Below, piece after piece: positions 46,642-57,635 of a stretch of 64,000 nucleotides of DNA. The position numbers were made by a program, and so were the translations under genes. The DNA lies in NCBI GenBank assembly GCA_947685225.1, contig CANTUV010000032.1, positions 25,241,501 through 25,305,500 of the forward strand, read 5' to 3'. The notes under the pieces are model-generated. The model saw nothing but the letters and a program-made list of their open reading frames with translations, searched no databases and was not told the DNA's origin. How positions within the stretch are numbered: position 1 is the first letter of the stretch; every line of letters starts with the position of its first letter. Origin of the DNA: Garcia nutans. Lineage: Eukaryota > Streptophyta > Magnoliopsida > Malpighiales > Euphorbiaceae.

Positions 46642-49265
46642 TATATAAGATAAGAACGAAGGAAGGATGGAGAACCTTCCTTCTTCCTCTTCTTCTGTTT
46701 CTTCTTCGTGGACAAGAGAGCACGAGAGAGAGAGAGAGAGAGCACGAGAGAGAGAGAGAGAGAGATTGATCTTCATCAAATTTCTTAAGGATTTTAAGAG
46801 TATTGAAGATGGAGATGAAGATTTGGCAAGCTATACAGGTAAGTACACATTTCTTGAATGAATTTTATTGATTATACATATATATAAGTATGTACCTTCT
46901 TGTGTGGTTTTCTTTTGGATTGAGGTTATGTTGCGTATGATTGGTGTGTAAAATGATGATAACAAGAGATTTAAGTATGTAAATGTGTGGAATTGATATC
47001 TAAGTGATGATGAGTTGAGAAAATTGTGAGGAAAATGATGAAATGTTGAATTAGAGTTTGGTTTAGATGAATTTTAAAGTGTTTGGTCTTTGAATTATTG
47101 AAGGACACGGCCAAGTTATGGGAGACACGGCCAAGTTAGGGCAAAATTGGTCGTGTTGGATGAGTTTTGGAGAGACACGGCCACTGGCTTGGCCGTGTCC
47201 CTTGCCTGTGTTTGCTACTGTCTGATTTGTGTTGAGAGACACGGCCGTGTCCCTTGCCCGTGTTTGGTACTGGATTGTTGTGTTGAGAGACACGGCCACT
47301 GGCTTGGCCGTGTCCATTGCCCGTGTTTGCTACTGCTTGAATTGGTGTTGAGTGACACGGCCACAAGCTTGGCCGTGTCCCTTGGGCGTGTTGGCTACTG
47401 GATGTTTATATTGGGAGACACGGCCACAAGCTTGGCCGTGTCCCTTGAGGGTGTTTGCAATTGTGTTTGTTATTTGGTCTTCAAACATTGTTGGATCTTC
47501 AAATGTCTTTTGTACCTAAACACACTTAAAACAATAATGATTCAACCAAATGTATATGGAAGATTCTAAGTCCTTGAATAAGGTAAATGGTTATGTATGA
47601 ATATATCAATGATAATATAGGAAATGTGGAAGATATATTGATCAATATGATTTGATGATAGTGTTAATACTATATGAACCATGTGATGTCTTATGCATTG
47701 TGAACCTTGTGAACTGTAATGTGGTATGTGAATAATGTAAATTGTGATGTTATATCAATGATGCTATATATATATAATGTGAAGGATATGATGAAGTAAT
47801 TGATTATGTATAATTGAATAATGAAATCATACAACATGATTTGAGACATGATATGATGATTTAAATGAGACATGAAGCCATTGTGATTGGCTATGATGAT
47901 ACTAATGAGATGATTGAGGCATGGTTGCCTATTATGATTGTGAAATATGAAGCCATGAGTGTTGGCTATAATGATGAGAATGAAATGAATTGAGAAAGAA
48001 ATGTATAAAGTTATAAATGGAATGATGTTGTGTCTAATATGTTGATTCAAGTTTCAGAGTTCTGCATTTGGCGACATGCCTATGAATTATAGTAACAGTC
48101 TTGCCGGGTTGAGGATCTCTTCAATTTGAATTGAATTGAGGTCCAAGAGACTGGGTCTGTTACGTTATGGAAATTGTGAATATGAGATATATGAATGGTA
48201 ACAGTCTTGCCGGGTTGAGGATCTCCTCAAGCATGTTGAGTTGATGGTCCAAGAGACTGGGTCTGTTACACTATCCATGGATAGAGATATATATATGATG
48301 CCTAAGGGCTTGATGATTATGATTAGAGACCAAAGCAGTAACTCTGAACTTTGAATAACATATTAGTGTCTTTTGGGCCCGAGTCTGTCTTTGTTTTCAA
48401 TGTGATATGCAAATGATGAAATATATGAGCAATGAGATCTATGCTTGTCTTTGTGTAATGTGAGTCATGAATTGTAACATGATTGATAAATGAGATCTAT
48501 GAATGCTTTTGATGGAAATGTATTTCATGATTAATGAATTGTGAATAAAATGATGTTATGATGTAATAAGTGTATTGATATATTGAAAGTGAATATGGCT
48601 TGAGGAGTTTTGTTGAGATATGAGCTTATGAAAATGTTGTGTGATATGTAAAGTGTATGTGAATGTGGAATTTGTGATAATTGTTTCCATGGAAGTTTGG
48701 ATATGCCAAATAAGGGTGATTTGTTGAAATGATGTTTATGCATATGTATATGAGATAAAAATGGTAGATATTATGTTGTGAATGTTTTATATAAATATGT
48801 GTATAATTTCTGAGATTAGTAGGAATATATGAAGAATGTTTTGAGAAAAGGAAAAATGGGATAAGCGAATAATAGAACATAATGCTAAAAACATGAGGTA
48901 TGAATATTTTGTAAAGTATATTTTAATGTTTATTTGTCTTACTAAGCTTTCAAGCTTAGTGCGGTTATGTAAATCGTGCAGGTATTTATGTGGATGATCT
49001 GGATGCCTAGTTGCTATGCCACGAGAAGGGTAAGAGTGTCTTGAGACCAACTAGAAGGTGATGCATACATGTATGATTTTAATTATGTTTTATTTTTGAT
49101 AACAATAATGATTCTTATAAATGTTTCTTAAATTAATATAATATTGCTTGACCTTGGATAAAGATTTTTAAATAGAAACTAAAAGTGACATTCTTATACT
49201 TTATATACGCATTGTATGTATACTAAGTATATGTATAGTTCTTATATAGAGTATGGGGTGTTACA
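46417..49265 (+). repeat. 3' LTR of the non-autonomous element (2849 bp)
   Basis: Nearly identical to 38607-41462, with small differences in the TTA (46544-46641) and GA (46719-46765) microsatellites and scattered single bases. The minisatellite copy is at 47101-47455. Confidence 0.92.
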
Positions 49266-49270
49266 AAGTG

Positions 49271-49778
49271 AATATGATTCGAGATAGGTTGAAAACAGCT
49301 TCGGACCGACAAAAATCTTATTCAGATTTGAAGAGGAGAGACATTGAATATAATGTGGGAGATAAAGTATTTTTGAAGGTGTCTCCTTGGAAAAAAAATC
49401 TTGAGGTTTGGTCGGAAAGGGAAATTGAGTCCTCGTTTCATTGGACCGTATGAAGTTTTAGAAAGAGTTGGACCAGTTGCTTATCAGCTTGCTTTGCCAC
49501 CTGAGTTAGAAAGGATCCATAATGTATTTCATGTTTCTATGTTGAGGAGATACAGGTCGGATCCATCTCATGTGTTGCCAATTGAATCTATTGAAGTGAG
49601 TCCAGATTTGACATTCGAAGAAGAACCAGTTGCTATCTTGGCACGTGATGTGAAAGAGTTGAGAAATAAGAAAGTGCCTTTGGTAAAGATTTTGTGGAAG
49701 AATCATGGGAGAGAAGAAGCAACTTGGGAGAGTGAACAAACCATGCGAGATCAATATCCTCAACTATTCCAGACTTGA
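49271..49778 (+). pseudogene. pol: chromovirus integrase C-terminus and chromodomain
   Basis: This is the continuation of the frame that stops at 38606. It codes for the integrase C-terminal GPY/F region (RFIGPYEVLERVGPVAYQLA), NVFHVSMLRRY, and a chromodomain (VPLVKILWKNHGREEATWE) that targets integration to modified histones. Stop is at 49776-49778. A run of eight A at about 49390-49397 shifts the frame by one compared with the expected WKKILRFGRKG, so integrase and chromodomain are out of frame. The defect is small and could be a sequencing error in a homopolymer. Confidence 0.9.
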
Positions 49779-49785
49779 TATCAGG

Positions 49786-49825
49786 TAATTTCGAGGACGA
49801 AATTTCTTTTTAAAGGGGGAGAATT
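49786..49825 (+). other. hairpin plus polypurine tract of the autonomous chromovirus
   Basis: TTTCG-AGGA-CGAAA (about 49789-49802), then TTAAAGGGGGAGAA (49811-49824) against the LTR start at 49826. Confidence 0.88.
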
Positions 49826-52127
49826 GTAATATCCCCATGTGTGCCCTAGAAGTTTTAATTCAATTGTTGTTTGATTTGAATTAAATGTACATATGTTTTA
49901 GCAAAGGAAATGATTGTGTTAATGGAATGTATATGTTGTATATATGTTAATATATATAACATATATGTTGGTCAAGTGTAAAGTCAAGGGAAGAAGATAT
50001 TTTTATTTGGGATGAGTGAAATTACTTAAGAGGGCAAGAGTTTTAAAGGAAGTGTGAACAAATAGAAAAGGGCATTTAAGTAATTGTGTTGATGGAATTG
50101 CTTGGTGGATATTTAAAGAAGAAAAGAAGGTTGAATTGTCTTCATTTCTTTTCTTTTCTTGGTATAGCCGGCCATTTCAAAGGAAGAGAGCAAAAGTGAG
50201 ATTTGCTTATTCAAGTCTCAAATTGAAGGAGGAATCAAAGGATTTGGTTGGAGATTTGTGAAATTTCTTCATCTAAGGTAAGTACTCTCTTGTTTTCCTT
50301 TGGTATTTTGAAGATGTGTTTGAAGTGCATTGTGATTTGATAATATTATGATTTGGTATGTTTGAGATGAGTTTCTAAATGTTGAAATTGATTGTGAGTT
50401 AATTTAGTGTTGGTTTGGTTTTGGTTGAAGATGGTAGGTTAAAAGTGATGTTGTTTTTTTAGGGTTTTGAAGTGGAAGGTGATTAAATGTGTTGATGATG
50501 GGTTGTTAAGGTGAATATTGTGGTAAACATGTGAAATATGTGTTTAGAACATGGATTACACTCATTTGAATTATGCTAAATTGTGTATAATGTAATTGAG
50601 TGCAACCAAAGGGGACTTGCACATGTTAGGGTTTCAATTCATGAGAGACACGGCCAAAAGCAAGGAGAGACACGGCCAATTCATGAGAGACACGGCCAAG
50701 TCCATGGAAATTTGGCCGTGTTGGGTGATTTTTGGAGGAGACACGGCCGTGTCCCTTGCCCATGTTGGCTTCTGTTGCTTTTGGTTGAGAGGCTTTTGGT
50801 TGAGAGACACGGCCACAAGCTTGACCGTGTCCCTTGAGTGTGTTGGCTACTGTGATTTTTCCTTTCTCTTCTTACATGGTTGAGATTGAACTTACACTTG
50901 ATAATGCATATGATATTATATGAACAAGGTTGGGTATTGTGCATTGTGAAACTTGTGAATGGCAATGTGTTATATGAATAATGTATCTTGAAATGTTATA
51001 CCAATGATGCTATGTGAATAATATGAATTGAGATATAATATGATGATGCTAGGTGAATAATATGAATTGAGATACAACATGATATGAGGCCATTGTGATT
51101 GGCTATGATAACTCAAATGTGATGTGAAGCCATTGTGTTTGGCTATGATGATTCAATTGAAAGAACATAAGGCATGTTTGCCTAATTGATGATGAGAATT
51201 GAGAATGAAACAATAAATGAATTGTGTGTCTAATGTGTTATTCACTTTCAGAGTTTTGTTGTTGGTGGCATGCCTATTGGTAACATTCTCTTGAAGTTAG
51301 GTTGGATTTGATCCTTGAAGCCTAATTGAGATGTTACAACCCTTGAAGCTAGGTTGGATTGGTTCTTGAAGCCAAGTTGGGTTAATACTTAGCATGCTTT
51401 GTTCCGCTTGAAGCTTGGTTGAACCTAAATCCTTGAAGCCTAGTTGGGTTTATGATAATGATAAATGTGATAACAAAACCAAAGCATTAACTCTGAAAGT
51501 TGAATGGCATATTAGTGTGTCTTGGGCCCATGCTTGTCTTTGTTTAATTTGATTCATGAATGGTAAAATGATTAACTAATGAGATATATGGAAGGATATT
51601 GAAATGTGATATGTTTATATATGTGGTTTATGAAATATAAAGGTATGTGGTTATCCTTTCATCTATGATATTGATTTGAGTAATCAAATGTGTGACATTG
51701 CATTGCCTTATAGTATAGTGTTGGTATATTTTGTACTACTAAGCCGTTGGCTTAGCGCGATATTGTTTGATCGCGCAGGTAACAGAGTTGAACCTGAGAG
51801 CTCCTCAATACCGAGTGAGAGTGGACATTGAAGAGTTATTTTGGAACTTAAAGATCAGAGAAGAGCTGCCAATCATGTATATATATATATATTCTATGTT
51901 TTGTAAACCTTGATTTATAACATATTTGTAATAACTTCCGCTGTGAATTATTAAACATTTTGTATATAGTGTCTTTTGGATTTCTTTTATTTGTTGAGAT
52001 TGGTTTCACTTATTTACAAAGATATTTGTTGTGTCTTTTTAAACCGTGGCATTTTCTATATTCAGTATACATATATTACGATCGTTTAAGCATGCTTGGT
52101 ACGTATACAGGGTATAGAGGTGTTACA
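49826..52127 (+). repeat. chromovirus 3' LTR (2302 bp)
   Basis: TGTAATATCC...GTGTTACA, close to 31987-34290. It keeps the splice donor near 50278, the minisatellite (50644-50845), the cassette, and the double hairpin (51739-51775) followed by CAG|GTAACAG. It is followed by the second ATTTA TSD copy. Confidence 0.93.
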
Positions 52128-52132
52128 ATTTA

Positions 52133-52832
52133 TCTCTTATGCTTTAATCTATTTAATTTCAATACTTGATTTATTTAATTTATCATGGATGGATGTTTAT
52201 TTTATTGATATTTAAATACTTTTTGATGAATGATTATTTACTTTTATCAATCAATTTAGACTTCCAAAAGTTGTAAGAGGTATGTTTACACTTGGTGGGT
52301 ACCTCATTAGTTAAACATCATGCAATTTAATTTTCTTTTCTATTTTAGAACTTTTGTAAAGGGCATGTTTCTACCTTTTGGTGGGAGTCCTATCTAGGCA
52401 TGTGATGTAAGGACATGTTTCCATCCTTGGATGGGTGTCCATTTATTTGTTTTATTTTGTTTGGACATTGTTTTGATTTTAATATAATGATGCTTTCTTT
52501 TTATTGTGTGTAGTATGGATAATGTTATTATACTTAAGAATTTTATAATATTAAGACCTATAAAGGAGGCCGGTTCCAATGAACCGGGCATTGTGGGGGT
52601 GCTGGGCCATTTCTCACCTTCCCCATGCATACCCAACTTTTCGAATCCATTAGGGGGTTGGGGATTCCTTAGGAATCGAGTCATCCACCCCTTTCTTTTT
52701 TCCCGGCCCGTCCGAGTGGCGACTCCATTTTCTCCGGACTTAGGTCCGTGTTCTCTAAGGCCTCGAGCCTAAATAGTGCCAAAGTTGCAAGAACCATTCC
52801 ACCAAGAGTGGGGGCAAAAATCCCCGCTCACA
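52133..52832 (+). repeat. Tat-1 3' LTR, second part
   Basis: It continues the LTR broken at 31986, matching 1425-2144 of the 5' LTR, and ends CCCCGCTCACA. The next base is Tat-2 RNase H. Confidence 0.92.
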
Positions 52833-54380
52833 CCCCGACTCATCTGCTTGGGCTAGCATGGCTCCTATCGACTCTTCTTCAACTGCTAAGTATAGTAATA
52901 GAGGTTTTCCAGGTTTAGGTGGTTTCAAAAAAGTTGGATTCAACAAATACTCTTTTATTCGGTCAAAGGCCTTTTGACATTCTTCATTCCATACGACCGG
53001 CTGATTCTTTCTAAGAAACTTGAAGATAGGCTCATAGATTGTTGTGAGCTTTGCTATAAATCTGCTAATGTACTGCAGTTTACCAATGAATCCTCGAACT
53101 TCTCTCTCCGTTTTTGGGGCTGGCATATCCCTGATTGCTTTAACTTTTTCAGGATCTATCTCAATGCCATTCGGACCAATTACATGTCCCAGCAATTTAC
53201 CTGAGGTAACACCGAATACACACTTCTTTGGATTTAGTCTTAGCTTATATTTCAAAGCTCTATCGAAGAATAATTCCAAGTTCTGGAAGTGTTGCTCCCT
53301 TGTATCCGACTTCACCATCATATCATCAACATATACTTCAACTTCTTTGTGCATCATGTCATGTAATACTGTGGTGGCCATCCTTTGGTAGGTTGCTCCA
53401 GCATTCTTTAAGCCGAACGACATCACCCTATAACAAAATATACCCCATGTAGCAATGAAGGCAGTTTTAGCTTTATCCTCTTGGGCCATTAACACTTGAT
53501 TGTATCCAGAAAATCCATCTACAAATGAGTGTAGCACGCTATAGGCCGTACTATCAATGAGTACATCTATATGAGGTAAAGGAAAATCATCCTTAGGGGA
53601 AGCCTTGTTTAGATCTCTATAGTCCACGCAGACCCTTATCCTCCCATCTTTCTTTGGCACTGGTACTATGTTGGCTAGCCAATCTGGGTATTCTATCACT
53701 TCAAGGAACCTCGCATGTATTTGCTTAGTGACCTCTTCTTTAACCAACTCAGCCCACTCAGGTCTTAGTCGCCTAAGCTTTTGTTTGACAGGATTAATGT
53801 GAGTGTAAGTAGGAATGTGATGCTTGGCTATGTCTCGATCTATCCCTAACATATCTTTGTAGGACCAAGCAAACACTTCTTCATATTTTTTGAATATTTT
53901 TTCAAATCTCTCTCTCTCATCAGGAGTAAGGTCGGATGATATGCTAATGTTTTTAGGATTTTCAGTTGTTCCCAAATTTAATGATTGTGTGTTAACAAAA
54001 TTAATATTAAAGATGCTCATGTAACTGCTATTTAAATGTATGCAACCATCAGGAGAAACATCACACAAGTAAGCAAAATCAGACTTTATTGCATTCATTT
54101 TGGAAAAGAAAACATCATTATCCTCATACAAAGCAGACAAATTAAAATCAAAATCAAAATCATTGTTCTCAGAATCATAAAGCAGAATGTCTTCAAACTT
54201 CTCTTCAACCAGGATAGCAATCTCTTCCGGAGTCTTCTTGGCTTTCAGGGCAACTTCATTCTTCTCTTTTGGATTGAATTCTTTGTTGGTTGACAAGGTG
54301 AGCTCTTTCTTCACTTGCTCCACTAGCTCAGCAACATCTGCAAAAATTTTAAAACCAGGAATTAACTTACCCATGAACAT
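52833..54380 (-). pseudogene. pol: Tat-2 RT and RNase H start (truncated)
   Basis: An open frame on the minus strand carries VPVPKKDGRIRVCVDYRDLN, TTVLHDMMHKEVEVYVDDMM with the catalytic YVDDM, and the RNase H opening PLLLYLAVEEESIGAMLAQ. It is cut after AQADESG. Unlike Tat-1 it keeps Trp (TWGIFCYR) and Gln (GKLQYISRF) where Tat-1 has stops. A frameshift near 54380 separates it from the upstream frame. Confidence 0.87.
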
Positions 54381-56760
54381 GATCGGCTCGGCCTTTCCTT
54401 GGCGTGGTCCCCTTATCTAGAGCTTTGACAAAGATCTCCTCAAGTGGTGGGAAACTCATCTTCTCACTCTTCTTTGGCTGGACATCGTTGTCTTCATCAT
54501 ATCCTAACCCCTTCTTGGAAGTTTGAGTCCTAAAATCTGGCAACTTTGTCAAACCAGCCTTTCCCTTTCCAAGACCAGCTCCGGGAAGGTAGTTCATGTT
54601 CTTCATCATATTCAAAACTTTGGAGTCCACTACTTCATCATCAGAAATTGCAGCCACTTGAAAACCATTGAGAGGCCTCTCAACCATTAGAGAGTTAACA
54701 ATCTTATTATCTTCAGCTTCAATGACCACTATCTCATTTCCATTAGGGAATTTGATTTTTTGATGAAGGGTGGAAGGAACTCCACCAAGAGGATGAAACC
54801 ATGGTAGCCCCAAGAGTAAAGCAAAGGTAACTGGTATGTCTAAAATAACAAATTCAACAATAGATTCAATTGGCCCAACCTTGACAGCCGCTTTGAAAGT
54901 CCCTTCGGCATGCCTCTTAGTGTTGTCATAAGCACGAATTGTCACCTCGGGCTCGGACCAAGTCCACTCCTCCTTTATGGGTATAACATCATCATCACTA
55001 TCACTTAAATCCCAAAACCCATTGACAACATAAATCGCTACTTCTTCACCCATCATAGCTTGTTCAAATGCCTCTTCTTCTTTGGTTGCTTCTCCACCCA
55101 CATCTTGAAAGGAAGACATGACAAAGTCCTCATGCAAACCTCCTCCAATCATGAAGGTTGCTGGTGGTAGGACCCTATTGAATTTTGGTAATGGGTTGTC
55201 TTTGGTGTTTGGCTTATTGGGCTCAGGTAGCCTCCCATTATCAATTAGATTTTAGATCTCATGTCTAAACCTCACACATCTATTCATGTCATGTCCTTGC
55301 ATTTGGTGAAATTGACAAAATGCTTTGGTGTCAAAATTAGGTGGGAGATGGTTAGGAAAAGGATGAGGATTTAAGGGTTGTAGTAATCCTTTTCTTTGAA
55401 GCTTGTTGAGAACCCAAGACATCAGCTTTCCCAATTCTAAAAATTGTCTCCTTGTCCCTTGGTTAGTAGCATTAACACTGATGGTCTTTTGCATGCTTTG
55501 GCTACCAGGTTGATAGCTCCCTTTCTCATTCCTTTTTGTTGCAAAGCGGCTCTTCTCCCTTTCCCATTCTTCAATTTGCAAACCAGCTTGGAGGTCTTTG
55601 AAATCACGGATGAGCGTATGAGACATCCTCTCACAAAGATTAGGCAACACTCCTCTCACAATCATCCTTATTTGATTGGATTCATCGGGCCTCTTCTTGA
55701 GTAAAGCGGCCTTGTTTCTCCACCTTTTCACATAGTCCACAAAATTCTCATTTGGCCTTTGCCTAATGGACTCCACTTCCATTAAGGTAACTTCTAACTC
55801 AACATTATATCCATATTGTTGGATGAAGGCCTTGTAAAGTAGATCCCAACTCTTTTGTGTTCCATCATCTAAGGTATTGAACCAATTTTGGACAAGAGGG
55901 TCCAATGAAAGCATAAAGTACCTTAGGGTTTGAGCCTTAGTAGCTCGGGCAGATTGCATGGCAGTGATATACTGTTTCACATGAAGATGAGGATTTTCGG
56001 TGCCATTGTACTTAGCAAAGGAAGGCATCTTGAACTTATAATGGACCTCATCATCTTGCTCAAATAGTTTGTCGATCTCAGACATCTCTTCAGTTTTTAG
56101 CTTCTCAAATTTCTTTTCTAAATCGGCAATCATCTTTTCAACATCGGATGTCTTGGTCTTTTCAATAGTTGCCTTCTCAACAGCCTTCGGTTCTTTCTTC
56201 TTTTCTTGAACCTCTTGGTAGTATTGAGCCCAATCATCATCATCAATGATCACCTTTTTATCATCAAAAACCATTTCACTAACTTTGGTCTTCCCTTTGT
56301 TCTTTGGTTTCTTAGTGCTAGCAGATGCCTCGGCATGGTTTTCTAAGATTGCAGTCAATTGGTTCTTCATGGTCTCAGCTAGGGCCTCTTTGATTTCTTC
56401 CATCTTGGCATTGAGGGCCTCATCCACCATCCTTTGAATTTGTTCGGGCTCCATTGCTTTAGGTGAGCAAGTGATTGAGTCGTCGCTAGATACTTCATCT
56501 TCGACGTAGGTCAGATTGTTGTAAGCTTTAGAACTATCATAATCCAAGGCTGTGAGCCATAGAGGATCAATGATATGAGATGCAAATGTATGCATGTATG
56601 CATGTATGCACAAACAATCAACAAATAAGGATAAATAGGACATTCCTTCCAACCTTATAACATCCACACACGAATGGTGAGTATCTTTTCCTAGGTATAT
56701 GGTTGACAAAATACCAACATGGGGTACTTTGCTTTCGAATAATTCCCTCGGATGTTTCAA
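54381..56760 (-). pseudogene. gag: Tat-2 gag and protease remnant
   Basis: Gag runs open from the AMEPEQIQRMVDEALN start region to a TAA at 55252-55254. Tat-1 has CAA there, so this is a C-to-T stop. The frame then continues (MIGGGLHEDFVMSS) to about 54381. Between EEWTWSE and VTIRAYDNTK roughly 170 residues present in Tat-1, including the protease active-site DDGSA, are missing. The deletion joint near 54950 falls between two CCGAG pentamers. Gag otherwise preserves NENFVDYVKRWRN. Confidence 0.85.
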
Positions 56761-57298
56761 CCAATAGTTATATTTTTGAAAATGGAAATCAATCCATGAT
56801 AATTCCCATTAATTAGGTTTTAATCCATTCAACCAACTAAAGTAATTTTAATTGGATTAAAACTAAATTAAGAGATTTATTATAAATAGATTTCTCACTT
56901 GAAAAGAGTAACTAATGGTTCATGCCAAAAACAAGCCCATGGTTAATTTATTCTTAGTGTAAACTAGGCCCACAATTGATTTTTAGTATTTCATAATTGA
57001 CCTAAATATTTTTGCAAGCTCTTTGTAAAAAAATGGTTATGTGAAAATAGTTTTGTTTCTAAGCCCATTGTAAAAGAGATTAGAAAAATGGATTTTAGGC
57101 TTAGCATTTGGGCCATGGGCCAAAGAATTTTTGATTTGTTTTTAGAAAAGTCTTATGTCCAAAGACCAACTTGAAAATTTTTGAAAATAGCTTTGGTCTT
57201 TTGGACTTTAAATAAAAGTTTATTTTGAGCTTACAATATACTTAGGTCATATTAGAAAAAGGACAAACCAAATAAGCCATGATTTAGACTAAGATAAA

Positions 57299-57496
57299 CT
57301 AACCATAGCCAAACAACATGCATTTGGGGTAAAACCTAAGGAAAGTAACTAGGCCAATTACATGAGCTTTAGTCCTTGGGTAAAAAGGCTTAGGTTCCCA
57401 TAGCAAGTATATACCAAATGGTACGAGGCTATGAGTGGTTATGCCATGCTCAATCTCCATACCTTGAGTGAAAGTATGGTATCCCTTACATAACAT
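57299..57496 (-). CDS. conserved small leader ORF of Tat-2
   Basis: Same length (65 codons), position and sequence as the Tat-1 ORF at 2285-2482, including HSLVPFGIYLLWEPKPF. Its ATG lies about 120 bp from the primer site. Confidence 0.35.
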   Translation of the reverse strand: MLCKGYHTFTQGMEIEHGITTHSLVPFGIYLLWEPKPFYPRTKAHVIGLVTFLRFYPKCMLFGYG

Positions 57497-57616
57497 AACA
57501 CGGGTAACACGGGCGTCCTAACTCACGCACACGATGCAATCTAAGATGATGCAATGGATAATATCATTATAAGAAAGAATAGAATAATATAAAGACCAAC
57601 GGAATCAATTCTCTTA

Positions 57617-57634
57617 TCCCCAGTGGAGTCGCCA
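57617..57634 (-). other. Tat-2 primer binding site
   Basis: Reverse complement of TGGCGACTCCACTGGGGA, one base from the LTR boundary at 57636. Confidence 0.82.
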
Positions 57635-57635
57635 C

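Larger units (their letters stand above)
38607..49265 (+). mobile_element. Non-autonomous chromovirus-like LTR element in integrase, TSD AAGTG
   Basis: It is flanked by AAGTG at 38602-38606 and 49266-49270. The LTRs are 38607-41462 and 46417-49265 (about 2.85 kb). The primer site, hairpin and polypurine tract resemble those of the autonomous host element, but the internal 4.95 kb encodes nothing. The LTR pair is almost identical by eye, so it is young, and younger than the chromovirus it interrupts. Removing it with one TSD copy restores the integrase frame exactly. Confidence 0.93.
31987..52127 (+). mobile_element. Autonomous chromovirus (Tekay/Del-like) inserted in the Tat-1 3' LTR, TSD ATTTA
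   Basis: It is bounded by ATTTA at 31982-31986 and 52128-52132, with TG...CA LTRs at 31987-34290 and 49826-52127. Between them are a tRNA-Met-type primer site, one gag-pol frame with a C-terminal chromodomain, and a polypurine tract. The LTRs look nearly identical by eye, with only scattered single-base differences, so the insertion is young. It is split inside integrase by a non-autonomous element (38607-49265). The clade assignment rests on the chromodomain, the IDPGSTHSYIS protease motif and the primer site. Confidence 0.93.
131..52832 (+). mobile_element. Tat-1: Ty3/gypsy Tat/Ogre-like LTR retrotransposon, heavily interrupted
   Basis: Order on the + strand is partial 5' LTR (131-2144), primer site, leader, gag, protease, RT, RNase H, integrase, long 3' region with two antisense genes, minisatellites, polypurine tract and 3' LTR. 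The integrase-terminal order, the TGGCGACTCCACTGGGGA primer site and the antisense plant-mobile-domain gene all point to the Tat clade. It is split by insertions at 8045-18385, 20363-22849, 23915-26463 and 31987-52127. It ends exactly at 52832, where antisense RNase H of Tat-2 resumes, so it probably inserted into Tat-2. The expected TSD is CCCCG (52833-52837), with its partner off the window. Confidence 0.88.
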
